Assembly (NCBI GenBank): GCA_001899005.1
Contig: MKUW01000006.1
Location: 287,034-351,033 of the forward strand
Reading direction: 5' to 3'
Origin: Chloroflexi bacterium 44-23
GTDB lineage: Bacteria > Chloroflexota > Anaerolineae > Anaerolineales > Anaerolineaceae
DNA length: 64,000 bases
In this document: piece by piece, positions 16,657-24,306 of the stretch
Position numbering within the stretch: position 1 is the stretch's first letter
How the letters are laid out: the number at the start of each line of letters is the position of its first letter
Made by a program: the position numbers and the translations under genes
Notes under the pieces: generated by a model
Seen by the model: the letters and a program-made list of their open reading frames with translations, nothing else
Database searches by the model: none
What the model was told of the DNA's origin: nothing

Positions 16657-16680
16657 ATACTTCAATATACATTGAAGTAT
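16657..16680. promoter_or_regulatory. ArsR-type operator before the FGE-like gene
   Basis: This is the most symmetrical of the set: core TTCAAT-N4-ATTGAA at 16661-16676, with ATAC and GTAT extending it to a 24-bp near-perfect palindrome. On the minus strand a TATACT that could be a -10 overlaps its edge. It lies 18 bases upstream of the FGE-like start codon. Confidence 0.65.
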
Positions 16681-16908
16681 AAGCAAAATGCTTTATATTG
16701 CTAGTTACAAATGTCATATTTCCACAGGATTTGATTACACCCTAAAAAAGGTGTGAAAATAGTCCATAGTGCGGTTACAAAACGCAAACGCATTAAAAAT
16801 GGTTATCTAGATTAGTATTATTAGCGAAGCTACCGGTTTATTGTAAAATAATTTGGTAACCGGAGTATGGTATAAGAATTCCCAAATTATCAAGTTTCAA
16901 GGGGATTT

Positions 16909-17328
16909 TCATATTCCAGCTAACAAGCCAGGAATCTTTTCCAGCATATCATCACGCACAGCGCGGAAGGCCGCTAAAATCTCTTCCTCGCTGCCCTCCG
17001 CTTTTGCAGGATCAGGGAAACCCATGTGTACCCGCTTTCCCTTTCCAAGCCAGATCGGACAGTTTTCAGCAGCGTCATCACAAACAGTGACTACCAGGTC
17101 GAAGTCTATTCCCCGAAATTGATTGGTACTTTTCGATACACCTTCGTGCGCTATGCCAATTTCATATAATACTGCAATCGCTTTAGGATGAACGTATCCA
17201 GTGGGTTGGGTGCCGGCGCTGAAGGCTTCCCATTCATTGTTAAATCTGGCATTTACAATCGCTTCAGCCATTTGCGAGCGGCAGGAATTGCCCGTGCAAA
17301 GGAATAAGACCTTTTTTCTAATACTCAT
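16909..17328 (-). CDS. arsC: arsenate reductase, thioredoxin-coupled LMW-phosphatase type
   Basis: ArsC reduces arsenate to arsenite for export. The 139-residue protein has the phosphatase-like loop LCTGNSCRS (cysteines near 11 and 16), followed by SAGTQPTGYVHPKAI. The resolving pair lies near 83 and 90 (VTVCDDAAENCP), matching the triple-cysteine relay of thioredoxin-dependent ArsC, and the domain ends with MGFPDPAKAEG. The ATG at 17328 is chosen because GGTGGAG lies 4 nt before it; an in-frame ATG 15 nt upstream is less likely. It has its own palindrome upstream. The neighbouring CcdA and membrane thioredoxin could influence its redox partner supply. Confidence 0.95.
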   Translation of the reverse strand: MSIRKKVLFLCTGNSCRSQMAEAIVNARFNNEWEAFSAGTQPTGYVHPKAIAVLYEIGIAHEGVSKSTNQFRGIDFDLVVTVCDDAAENCPIWLGKGKRVHMGFPDPAKAEGSEEEILAAFRAVRDDMLEKIPGLLAGI

Positions 17329-17338
17329 TTTCTCCACC

Positions 17339-17363
17339 TTCAATAAATTCAGCTATTATTGAA
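17339..17363. promoter_or_regulatory. possible ArsR operator before arsC
   Basis: Two overlapping readings exist. One is TTCAG-N5-ATTGAA at 17348-17363, one mismatch from the operators at arsR and the FGE-like gene. The other is a perfect inverted repeat TTCAATAA...TTATTGAA with a 9-nt spacer across 17339-17363. Either would place the site directly upstream of the arsC ribosome site. Confidence 0.45.
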
Positions 17364-17424
17364 TCCACTAATCATAAAACATCCTTACGATTCCGTTTTA
17401 TTCGATTTGTATTTTATCTTCTTT

Positions 17425-17448
17425 ATTACCGGTTGAAAAGCCGGTAAT
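17425..17448. other. inverted repeat between the ccdA gene and arsC
   Basis: The arms ATTACCGG and CCGGTAAT are perfect and separated by an 8-nt loop. On the minus strand it follows the end of the CcdA gene by about 110 nt, but no T-run follows, so a factor-independent terminator is not supported. It may be an RNA hairpin or protein site. Confidence 0.35.
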
Positions 17449-17556
17449 CGAACATGAGTAACCACTTTATAATCCCTTGAAACGGACCATTTTGAAATGA
17501 ATTTTCCTTTCATTCCTCAAGTCTTAGGCAAGGAATTATTGTTAGTGGATATGGAT

Positions 17557-18234
17557 TTATGCCGCCCATAAGAAGTAGAAACCAACAATCATGATGATCA
17601 TACCACTGACCTTTTCAACCCATTCAGACCATTTCCCGGCAATCCTCAGATTCTTCAACACCCCAGTGAACGTTCCGGCAAAGACAATAGGAACACCGCG
17701 CCCAAGTGAATAAACGAATAGCAGCACCGCGCCATAAACCAGCCCCGCTTTTTGAGCCATTACATAAGTCAAAATAGCTGCCAGTACAGGTGTTGCACAC
17801 TGGGATGCGACTAACCCGGAGATTAACCCAAGTAGAAGAGCACCAACCAAACCTTTGGTTTTAATTTTTTCCCGTAAGCCACCAAACCAGGAAGGTGTGT
17901 GAAGTTTTAGTATTCCAAGCATCTGTAAACCGATCACAAAACATACAGCAGCCACCAGATAGTACCAGACATGTGTTGTACCGCCCAGTAACCCACCTAC
18001 CAGGGATGCGATAATGCCAAGGAGCATAAAAGTGACAGCTAGTCCACTAGCAAATACCAGGGAGATGGAAAAGGCTCTTTTTCTGGGAACATCATGTGAC
18101 CCGCCAATAAACCCCACGATTAGAGGGATCATGGCGACATTACAGGGTCCGACACTGGTGACAATGCCCCCCAGGAAAACGAGAATATATCCTACGATTG
18201 ATGTGGGCTGTAATAATGCAGGGTTAATTTCCAT
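17557..18234 (-). CDS. CcdA/DsbD-type transmembrane electron carrier
   Basis: This 225-residue membrane protein with about six segments belongs to the CcdA family, which moves reducing equivalents from cytoplasmic thioredoxin to extracytoplasmic thioredoxin-like proteins. The two redox cysteines lie near 31 (TSVGPCNVAMIPL) and 146 (VASQCATPVL) in the expected positions. The gene is 2 nt downstream of a membrane-anchored thioredoxin gene, its natural partner. Placement next to arsC suggests thiol redox support for metalloid handling, but a general role in cytochrome c or periplasmic disulfide reduction is equally possible. Confidence 0.88.
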   Translation of the reverse strand: MEINPALLQPTSIVGYILVFLGGIVTSVGPCNVAMIPLIVGFIGGSHDVPRKRAFSISLVFASGLAVTFMLLGIIASLVGGLLGGTTHVWYYLVAAVCFVIGLQMLGILKLHTPSWFGGLREKIKTKGLVGALLLGLISGLVASQCATPVLAAILTYVMAQKAGLVYGAVLLFVYSLGRGVPIVFAGTFTGVLKNLRIAGKWSEWVEKVSGMIIMIVGFYFLWAA

Positions 18235-18236
18235 GT

Positions 18237-18698
18237 TTAACCGTCAATCAATCCTTCAAGTCGCAGCCTTAAAACATTCGGTTCCATTACACCAATGATC
18301 ACCGTACTTTCCCCATCCTTGTTATAAAAAACTTGGGTAGGGATGGAATGGATTTGAGCTTCTTGTAAGAGGTTTTGATTGGCAGGATCATAAACATTAA
18401 CATCAACCAACGCTATGTAATCCTTGTATTCAGGATAAATCTCTGCAACTGTAGCCATCATAACCTTGCAGGTATAACAATCCGTTGAATGGTAGAAAAC
18501 AAAGGTGGGTTTTCCAGAAGCAATCAACTGGTTCAGCATTACCTCGGCTTGCCCATTTGATCCGGATGTATCTTGTGATGACTGCCCTTTTGTCAGAAGG
18601 ATGATCCCAATAACCACGAAAAACGAGGTTAATACAATTATCAAGGGAATCTTCGGGTTTGAACTTTTGCTTTTTCGAATTAAATGTTTTCTTGGCAT
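18237..18698 (-). CDS. membrane-anchored thioredoxin-like protein
   Basis: The 153-residue protein has an N-terminal basic stretch and one membrane anchor near residues 18-36, then a thioredoxin fold outside the membrane. It has TFVFYHSTDCYTCKVMM with a CYTC active site near 74-77, a DVNVYDPANQNLL segment and the cis-proline strand IHSIPTQVFYNKDG. It lies 2 nt upstream of the CcdA gene, so the two form a reductive pair. The active-site dipeptide YT differs from the GP or PH of well-known thioredoxins and disulfide isomerases. Confidence 0.85.
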   Translation of the reverse strand: MPRKHLIRKSKSSNPKIPLIIVLTSFFVVIGIILLTKGQSSQDTSGSNGQAEVMLNQLIASGKPTFVFYHSTDCYTCKVMMATVAEIYPEYKDYIALVDVNVYDPANQNLLQEAQIHSIPTQVFYNKDGESTVIIGVMEPNVLRLRLEGLIDG

Positions 18699-18730
18699 AA
18701 TGGGCCTTTCACTTTCCTTTGAAGTAGTGT

Positions 18731-19144
18731 TTATGGTAATTCAGTCCATCGCTCCCTGGGTAACTTGAGCACAAAGACCGGACAGATATCATAAATGGCG
18801 TGGAGATTCTTTTGTTTACAAACCTCAATTGCCTCTGCTGAATCGGTGCCAGGGGGCATCCAAAGTACGGGCATATGGAGATCCGCACAAGTTTCAGCCA
18901 GTTGTTCAGCTGCTGCAGGGGAAATGGCACTGATGACCGCATCTGGAACTTTCGGTAGAGCTGCTAGTGAAGGATAACATGCACAATCCTCGATATTGTT
19001 ATACTTTGGGTTCACAGGCATCACGGTATGACCATGTTTTGTTAATACCTCAAACAGTTCATAACCATATTTGGATTTGTCTTGCGAAACACCAACGACA
19101 GCAAAAGTGTGCGGGGTTTCAACCAATTCCTTGATCTTGCTCAT
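18731..19144 (-). CDS. CoA-binding domain protein (YccU-like)
   Basis: This 137-residue Rossmann-fold protein has FAVVGVSQDKSKYGYELF with the glycine-rich nucleotide loop, a VMPVNPKY strand, YPSLAALPKVPDAVISAI and a C-terminal DICPVFVL, all as in stand-alone CoA-binding proteins related to the succinyl-CoA synthetase alpha N-domain. A good GGAGG precedes the ATG. The biological role of this family is not well defined, and nothing in the context fixes it beyond membership of the arsenic region. Confidence 0.85.
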   Translation of the reverse strand: MSKIKELVETPHTFAVVGVSQDKSKYGYELFEVLTKHGHTVMPVNPKYNNIEDCACYPSLAALPKVPDAVISAISPAAAEQLAETCADLHMPVLWMPPGTDSAEAIEVCKQKNLHAIYDICPVFVLKLPRERWTELP

Positions 19145-19250
19145 GATAATCCTCCGACCTATTAGAATAAATGGTGTGTTTTCTTAAATTTTTCAAGATC
19201 TGTAGATTTATAAAACTCGACCACGACTTCTTTTCTTTGTGTTCCAGCGG

Positions 19251-20228
19251 TTAATTTGTAGTAACTTGTGCAAGTAACCTTTTTTCATCTTTTTTGTTCA
19301 GGAATCGATAAAAAAGACTGGCTGTCAACATTTGAAGAATCATCGCTAAAGCTACAGGTAACCCAACTATTTTTGAAAAACTGGCGAACGCCAATCCTAC
19401 TGCAATCGGAAGGTTCTTCATACCGGAGGAAAATGTTATTGCAATGCGGGTTTCCCATTTAACAGAACGCGATAACCAAAACGGAATTAGAAAACCCAGC
19501 GGGAAAATAAGCACGAGGGCGATTAATAACGCTGGGACTTTTTGCCACTGTGTAATTATTAAAGTAACATTCACATTGCAAATTGCGAACATTAACAAAA
19601 CCGCTGTTAATGCGGAGGATGCAGGCAAAATAGGCAAGTAGGCTTTCACGTCCCAGTGGCGATCTACCCACCATCGAATAAGAATTCCAAGTGCTAATGG
19701 AATCAATAAAATTATCGCCAATTGTTGAAACATACTCCAGGGATTAATATTCACAGCAGATCCTGCCAGAAAAATCATCAAAGGCGGAATCAAAAAAGGC
19801 GCGAGGACCATGGTCAGAGCGTTTATCGCCATCCCCAATGGTACATCCCCTTTTAATAAAGCCGTCCAAACAGCCGCCATTCCGGCACACGGTACTACTC
19901 CAACCAGAATCACCCCAATAGCCAATTGTGAGTCGTTTACAAAAATTCTAGCCAGTGCCCAACAAAGCAAAGGCATAAATGCGAAGTTCAATAACAGTCC
20001 GCTCAGAACTGCCAATGGTTGACGGCGAACGGTAGAAAATTGTTTAGGGGTTATTGTAAGACTAATGAAAAAGATCATAAGGAATGTCAATAACTGGGAA
20101 TAATTTTGCAGAAATTTTCCTGGAACGGCTGTCCACAATCCTAAAACCAAACCAAGTACAACAGCAATAATAATAATTATCTGATAATGATTCCGCACCC
20201 ATTCTGCATAGAATAACAAACGCTTCAT
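19251..20228 (-). CDS. BASS-type carrier (bile acid:sodium symporter/ACR3 superfamily)
   Basis: This 325-residue membrane protein has about nine or ten hydrophobic segments. GVILVGVVPCAGMAAVWTALLKGDV matches the cysteine-containing segment of ACR3-like and BASS carriers, and FSSGMKNLPIAVGLAFASF matches the second crossover region. It is shorter and more divergent than the ACR3 at 10559. It could be a second arsenite or a different anion carrier. The ATG at 20228 is preferred, since AAGGTGG lies 8 nt before it, over an in-frame ATG at 20240. Confidence 0.78.
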   Translation of the reverse strand: MKRLLFYAEWVRNHYQIIIIIAVVLGLVLGLWTAVPGKFLQNYSQLLTFLMIFFISLTITPKQFSTVRRQPLAVLSGLLLNFAFMPLLCWALARIFVNDSQLAIGVILVGVVPCAGMAAVWTALLKGDVPLGMAINALTMVLAPFLIPPLMIFLAGSAVNINPWSMFQQLAIILLIPLALGILIRWWVDRHWDVKAYLPILPASSALTAVLLMFAICNVNVTLIITQWQKVPALLIALVLIFPLGFLIPFWLSRSVKWETRIAITFSSGMKNLPIAVGLAFASFSKIVGLPVALAMILQMLTASLFYRFLNKKDEKRLLAQVTTN

Positions 20229-20288
20229 ATTCACATCCACCTTATTCCGAGATTGGTTTAGAAAACGAGGACATTAAAACCAGAACGG

Positions 20289-20310
20289 TGGTTAGTTACA
20301 GTACTAACCA
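20289..20310. promoter_or_regulatory. inverted repeat upstream of the BASS carrier gene
   Basis: The 8-bp perfect arms TGGTTAGT and ACTAACCA flank a 6-nt spacer. It lies between the AhpD-like gene and the carrier gene, both on the minus strand. It may be a repressor site for the carrier; on the plus strand a short T-run follows, but no plus-strand gene ends here. Confidence 0.35.
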
Positions 20311-20328
20311 TGGTCTTTTTTGGAATCG

Positions 20329-20694
20329 CTATAATTCTTCTGATCCAGCTGACATGGGCATAAATTGATCAATAGCATCCATCGCATGCGCAGCGTAAAT
20401 GGAAGCAGGTCCGCCTCCCATTAAAATCGCCACACCGATTGTTTCAAGCAGTTCCGGGCGAGTAGCACCTGCCTGGATTGCATCATGTGTGTGATATGCA
20501 ATACAACCCTCGCAATGCACAGCGACGCTGATCGCCAGAGCCATCAGTTCTTTTGTTTTAGCATCAAGGATGCCAACCTCTACAGACTTTTTGTGCAAGC
20601 GTGCAAAGCCTGACATCGGGCCGGGCAGCTCACTTCCCAATTGTGCCAATCGATCTTGTAAGTGTTGGTGCAGTTCCGCATAATCAGTTGTCAT
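20329..20694 (-). CDS. AhpD/carboxymuconolactone decarboxylase-family protein
   Basis: This 121-residue protein has the AhpD core intact: LMALAISVAVHCEGCIAYHTHDAIQAGAT with CEGC near 61-64 and histidines two and four positions beyond, followed by LLETIGVAILMGGGPASIY. Such proteins act as disulfide reductases or peroxidase partners. It is the last gene of the minus-strand unit that begins with the H-protein-like gene at 23160, 12 nt after a DGC-domain gene. It differs from the one-cysteine relative at 13091. Confidence 0.85.
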   Translation of the reverse strand: MTTDYAELHQHLQDRLAQLGSELPGPMSGFARLHKKSVEVGILDAKTKELMALAISVAVHCEGCIAYHTHDAIQAGATRPELLETIGVAILMGGGPASIYAAHAMDAIDQFMPMSAGSEEL

Positions 20695-20706
20695 GGTTAC
20701 TTACCT

Positions 20707-21087
20707 TTATTCTCCGTTTATTGCATTTACGATGGCTTCCACCGCTTGCTGCATCTCACCAGGATCAAACATTGAGGCGTCCTTCTTGGCAATCTTGCAG
20801 TCTGTAACAAGGTTAATTGTCCGGGTGGGCGTAAAACCAGCCTGTTCAACGATCTTACGCGAGCAATTTAATGGACAGCCATCCACCGTCACGATTCGTT
20901 TCACTGCTTGAGTTTTAGCAAGAACAGTCGGGGCTTGCGTGGGCAAACCACCCAGGCAAAAAATGCCAGCCTTCCCCTTTTCAACCTTTTTAACTGCCTC
21001 TAAAGCCGCCAACCCGGTCATCATCCCCACATTTGACATGGCACCAAAACAAACAAATAATGCGGTTTCTGGAACATTTTCAGACAT
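20707..21087 (-). CDS. DGC-domain protein (putative zinc-binding), copy 1
   Basis: This 126-residue protein belongs to the DGC family, named for a conserved Asp-Gly-Cys. It has TVDGCPLNCSRKIVEQAG (cysteines near 71 and 75), an N-terminal FVCFGAMSNVG with a cysteine near 13, and GIFCLGGLP with a cysteine near 44, so four conserved cysteines can form one site. The family has no established function beyond predicted metal binding. It is one of four paralogues in this cluster, each beginning with a short strand and C-G/S-x-G-type loop. Confidence 0.85.
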   Translation of the reverse strand: MSENVPETALFVCFGAMSNVGMMTGLAALEAVKKVEKGKAGIFCLGGLPTQAPTVLAKTQAVKRIVTVDGCPLNCSRKIVEQAGFTPTRTINLVTDCKIAKKDASMFDPGEMQQAVEAIVNAINGE

Positions 21088-21112
21088 TTTTATTCCTCAT
21101 TACCAAGGTTTA

Positions 21113-21562
21113 TTAAATAATTTCAATCTGCGGTTCAATGATGATTTCGGATTTTACGGAGTTAGCCACCAGGCTGTACTTTTTGGCAGATTGAAGAGCC
21201 CGCATTGTACGCGCTTTCACCACTTCCGGTTTCTCATCGCCAGCCGCGATCTTGATCACCGGCCAAAAACGAAGGTGAGTGAAAATCTCGGTCCGATCCA
21301 GTTCGATCAGTTTAGTTCCTTCTGTTTTGCAATCATAAGAAATCAGCTTAAGCTTGAAGCGTTCAGTCGCCCAGATGAACATCATCATGATGCAAGTATT
21401 GGCAGCAGCTACAAAAGCATCTTCCGGGGTCAAGACTCCAGGGTGCCCCTGTGCATCAGGTGGTGCAGAAAAGTCCATTTCAGGACCATTTCCTAAAACG
21501 ATGTGCCCCCAATGCTCACCTTTCCAGGATACATTAGTATGATAGGTCGCGGTCTGGCTCAT
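21113..21562 (-). CDS. OsmC-like protein, copy 1
   Basis: This 149-residue member of the OsmC/Ohr superfamily has VLTPEDAFVAAANTCIMMMFIWATE, matching the central helix with its redox cysteine near 57. It lacks the second conserved cysteine in the position typical of Ohr peroxidases; its other cysteine lies in SYDCKTEG. The 3' neighbour is a DGC gene, and its start overlaps the stop of another DGC gene by 4 nt, so they are translated together. A thiol-dependent peroxide or persulfide role is possible. Confidence 0.85.
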   Translation of the reverse strand: MSQTATYHTNVSWKGEHWGHIVLGNGPEMDFSAPPDAQGHPGVLTPEDAFVAAANTCIMMMFIWATERFKLKLISYDCKTEGTKLIELDRTEIFTHLRFWPVIKIAAGDEKPEVVKARTMRALQSAKKYSLVANSVKSEIIIEPQIEII

Positions 21563-22293
21563 GCTTTTACCTCCTGTTGGCGATAGTAATCAGTGTACGC
21601 TTCAAATACTGCTGATTCAACATCAGCCTCCACTGATGAGTCAATAGAGTTGTATATTTTGACCATTTCCATTATTTCATGCCCAGTTTCATTTCCGAGT
21701 GTTTTTCCCAGTTGGAAGAGATTTTGAAAGATCAATGGCAACGCCACCAGGGATAATTCCTGCCCATTAACCTGTACTTTTTGAATGGGTATCCCCGACC
21801 CGCAGGAACAGGTTGCCTCTACTTCCTCTTGGGGTTGATCCGATTGGGAAGTTTCTGCGAAGGTTCCCTGACGTCGGCTCCAGGCTTTACCCAACAGTTC
21901 ATCCACCTTTGTGGCAATTTCTTCCGCCGCCGCTGCAACTGCTTCTTGTCCGGCTGCATCCAATCGGCGGGTGCCCTGTGGTTTCTGAATGTGGTGCTTT
22001 TCAATTAAATCCTTTATGACAATCCCCGCAGCAGGTTTATTGGAGTACTTTTCAGTGGCGCGATACGCGCAGCGTTTGTCGCAGCCATCAACCGCTATCG
22101 TCGGATAGAATTTGGCAAATGCCCGGTCACCTTCACCGCCGGCCAGGAAGAGCGGCAGACAGATGGTAACAGTATCGGAGGGACGTAACTTCTCTAACAC
22201 TTTTAAAGCTGCGAGGCGGGTAACGGTTCCCTCAGGGAGTTCTTCACCTGAACAGGCAATGATGCCAACTTTCTTCTGCGGTAGTTCAGGCAT
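21559..22293 (-). CDS. DGC-domain protein with C-terminal extension, copy 2
   Basis: The 244-residue protein has an N-terminal DGC domain with cysteines near 14 (IIACSGEEL), 45, 71 and 75 (VDGCDKRCAYRATEKY). It is followed by a linker and a separate C-terminal module of about 90 residues opening with ATCSCGSGIPIQKVQVNG and ending in a helical part with VKIYNSIDSSVEADVE. The fusion makes this copy nearly twice the length of the others. AAGGAGCAACCC precedes the ATG at 22293, which also overlaps the stop of the upstream DGC gene; a longer upstream reading is therefore rejected. The C-terminal module is unassigned, but its CSC pair suggests metal or thiol chemistry. Confidence 0.8.
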   Translation of the reverse strand: MPELPQKKVGIIACSGEELPEGTVTRLAALKVLEKLRPSDTVTICLPLFLAGGEGDRAFAKFYPTIAVDGCDKRCAYRATEKYSNKPAAGIVIKDLIEKHHIQKPQGTRRLDAAGQEAVAAAAEEIATKVDELLGKAWSRRQGTFAETSQSDQPQEEVEATCSCGSGIPIQKVQVNGQELSLVALPLIFQNLFQLGKTLGNETGHEIMEMVKIYNSIDSSVEADVESAVFEAYTDYYRQQEVKA

Positions 22294-22714
22294 GGGTTGC
22301 TCCTTCCTTGGGGGCAGACAATTCCTCCACCACAGCATTGATTTCCTTGGCTAAAGCTTCCGCCAGCTTTTCACCACCCTCATTAAGTTCTCCGATTCCC
22401 TGCGGCTTGAAATCCCGGTAACGGCGGAAAACATCCAACACTGCAAAGCTGCGCGCCACATCTCCGCCATTTTCCTGCACCATCTTCGTAGCACAGGCTA
22501 GTTTACAACCGTCAATGGTAATAGCCTGGTTTGTGGCTAAAATTTTCTGAGAATCTTCATCGCCCATAACCAATAATGCTAAAGGCAATAGTTGAGTCTT
22601 GTCAGGGCTGTCCTCTTCTGTAACTTTGTAAGCAGCCACGCGGCTAACAGTTCCATACGATTTGCCAATCCCGCTACAAGGGACAATCACAACCTTTTTA
22701 AGGGGTTCACTCAT
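22286..22714 (-). CDS. DGC-domain protein (putative zinc-binding), copy 3
   Basis: This 142-residue DGC protein has VIVPCSGIGKSYGTVSRVAAY at the N-terminus (cysteine near 13) and ITIDGCKLACATKMVQENG (cysteines near 70 and 74). Unlike copies 1, 2 and 4 there is no obvious cysteine near position 45, so the site may have three rather than four thiol ligands. It overlaps both neighbours by a few bases: the H-protein-like gene upstream and DGC copy 2 downstream. Confidence 0.85.
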   Translation of the reverse strand: MSEPLKKVVIVPCSGIGKSYGTVSRVAAYKVTEEDSPDKTQLLPLALLVMGDEDSQKILATNQAITIDGCKLACATKMVQENGGDVARSFAVLDVFRRYRDFKPQGIGELNEGGEKLAEALAKEINAVVEELSAPKEGATHA

Positions 22715-23160
22715 TTTCGTTTGACCTCCTCCTCGGCATCATGTTTCATTTTGGCAAAGTAGGCATTGGCATCCAACAAACGTGGTTGATCCAATTCCCA
22801 GGAGCTTAATTCCACCTCGCACAACCAACCTTCGCCAAATGGATCCTGATTGATGACTTCTGGAGCAGTTTCCATGGCAGGGTTTACCTTTACCACTTTA
22901 CCTGAAACCGGTGAAGGTAACGCGATAGTGACTTTGATCGTTTCTATCCCAGAAAATTCGTCTCCAGAAGCTAAAACGGTCCCTTCTGGTTTAACGTCCA
23001 CGAAGGCAATATCACCGCTGTGCTGTTGGAGATAATCAGAAAGACCGAGCCGTGCCCGTTTACCCTCTACTCTTACCCAAATTCCTTCATTATTGAAAAA
23101 ACAGGCTGGATCAACACGGAAGGTAAATTTATCAACTTTGGTTTCTAGAAAGGCTGTCAT
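22711..23160 (-). CDS. glycine cleavage H-protein-like lipoyl carrier
   Basis: The 149-residue protein follows the GcvH fold: DPACFFNNEGIWVRVEG, ARLGLSDYLQQHSGDIAFVD, and the lipoyl hairpin GIETIKVTIALPSPVSGKVV. The lysine there aligns with the lipoylated lysine of ESVKAASD-type H-proteins, and VNPAMETAPEVINQDPFGEGW follows as usual. No gcvT, gcvP or lipoate ligase gene accompanies it. Instead it heads an operon of DGC, OsmC and AhpD-like genes. The ATG at 23160 has GAGGAG upstream and is preferred over one at 23178. A lipoyl or dithiol carrier feeding thiol chemistry is my inference. Confidence 0.85.
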   Translation of the reverse strand: MTAFLETKVDKFTFRVDPACFFNNEGIWVRVEGKRARLGLSDYLQQHSGDIAFVDVKPEGTVLASGDEFSGIETIKVTIALPSPVSGKVVKVNPAMETAPEVINQDPFGEGWLCEVELSSWELDQPRLLDANAYFAKMKHDAEEEVKRK

Positions 23161-23178
23161 TTTTATCTCCTCTATCAT

Positions 23179-23225
23179 ATTCGTATACTTGAATATATTA
23201 TAAGCGATAATGTTTGGATTAACAA
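23179..23225 (-). promoter_or_regulatory. promoter and ArsR-type operator of the H-protein-like operon
   Basis: On the minus strand, TTGTTA (23225-23220), a 17-nt spacer and TATAAT (23202-23197) form a promoter. Directly after the -10 lies ATTC-N8-GAAT (23194-23179), a 16-bp palindrome with the same overall length and ends as sites at 32032 and 32769. The site covers the expected transcription start. Confidence 0.65.
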
Positions 23226-23414
23226 GTTAATTTTTTCCTGTTTTGTATCCGATAAATCATAAAGTAATGGTTACTCTTGATAAACAGTTCTTCGCGAGCA
23301 TATCCAGGCGGTATCAATATATCCGAAATAGGCATCGCCAAAAACAATTTAACTCCAAGCATCTTCCTTACACTCGAAATGTATTACTTTACTGACTTGG
23401 GTAAAGAGGACAAT

Positions 23415-24287
23415 TTACCCTTGACCACAATTGCTACATTCGAACTGGATCGTGGTATGTTCTATTTCATACTCAGAATCAAGTCTTTGCTTTAACTCCG
23501 TCATGATATTTTCAGATTGACGTAGAGTCTGATCTTCCAAAATTACATGTGCGCTTAAGGCCACAAAACTCGGACTCACCGTCCAAATATGTAAATCATG
23601 AACTTCTGCGACCCCAGAAATTGATTTCATCGTTTCAGCAACTCCAGATGCAGTCATTCCATCTGGAATCCCTTCAGCCAAAATATGCACCGTCTCTTTC
23701 AGCAGGCGCCCAGAGCTTACAAGGATCAGCACGCTGATCAACACGCTCATCAGGGGGTCAATCCAAAGCAAACCAGTAAAATAAATGGCAATGCCAGCTC
23801 CGATGACTCCTACCGACGCCAGGGCATCCCCCAGTACATGCAAAAAGGCAGCGCGGGTGTTCAAGTCTTTGTGATCATGGTCACGTAGAACCAGGGCGAC
23901 AATTACATTTACAATGAGACCGATTACTGCTATTAACAACATAGGACCAGCCACTATTGGTTCGGGGTGTTGGAATCGATTAATCGCTTCCTTTAGAATC
24001 TCGAATGAGATAAATAGCAGTGTTGCACCATTGGCAAGCGCGGCCAGCACCTGCATGCGGTGGTATCCATAAGTATGGCGGTCATTACTGGGGAGTTTTG
24101 CAGCACGGATGGCCAGATAGCTTAATAATAGCGCGAACACATCCATGAAAACATGGGCCGAGTCTGATAGCAGTGCCAGGCTGCCAGTCCACAACCCTCC
24201 ACCAAACTCGGCAATAAAAATTAAACCCGTTAAAGCAATTGAGAGAAATAATTTCTTACTGTTACTTTCAATATTATGATTGTGCAT
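23415..24287 (-). CDS. cation diffusion facilitator (CzcD-like)
   Basis: This 290-residue zinc/cadmium/cobalt-type exporter of the CDF family has six membrane segments. The metal-site motifs LLSDSAHVFMD and HVLGDALASVG give the paired His/Asp ligands of zinc exporters. The C-terminal cytoplasmic domain includes VAEVHDLHIWTVSPSF and ends in a CSNCGQG tail with two cysteines. It starts 19 nt after the OsmC copy 2 gene. Metal export fits the metal-binding theme of the surrounding DGC and FmdE-like genes. Confidence 0.92.
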   Translation of the reverse strand: MHNHNIESNSKKLFLSIALTGLIFIAEFGGGLWTGSLALLSDSAHVFMDVFALLLSYLAIRAAKLPSNDRHTYGYHRMQVLAALANGATLLFISFEILKEAINRFQHPEPIVAGPMLLIAVIGLIVNVIVALVLRDHDHKDLNTRAAFLHVLGDALASVGVIGAGIAIYFTGLLWIDPLMSVLISVLILVSSGRLLKETVHILAEGIPDGMTASGVAETMKSISGVAEVHDLHIWTVSPSFVALSAHVILEDQTLRQSENIMTELKQRLDSEYEIEHTTIQFECSNCGQG

Positions 24288-24306
24288 TTTTTTCCTTAGA
24301 CAATAA

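Noticed and set aside
20939..21496. 185-codon plus-strand frame opposite the DGC and OsmC genes
   Set aside because: Both minus-strand families are well recognised and the antisense product is unlike any protein family.
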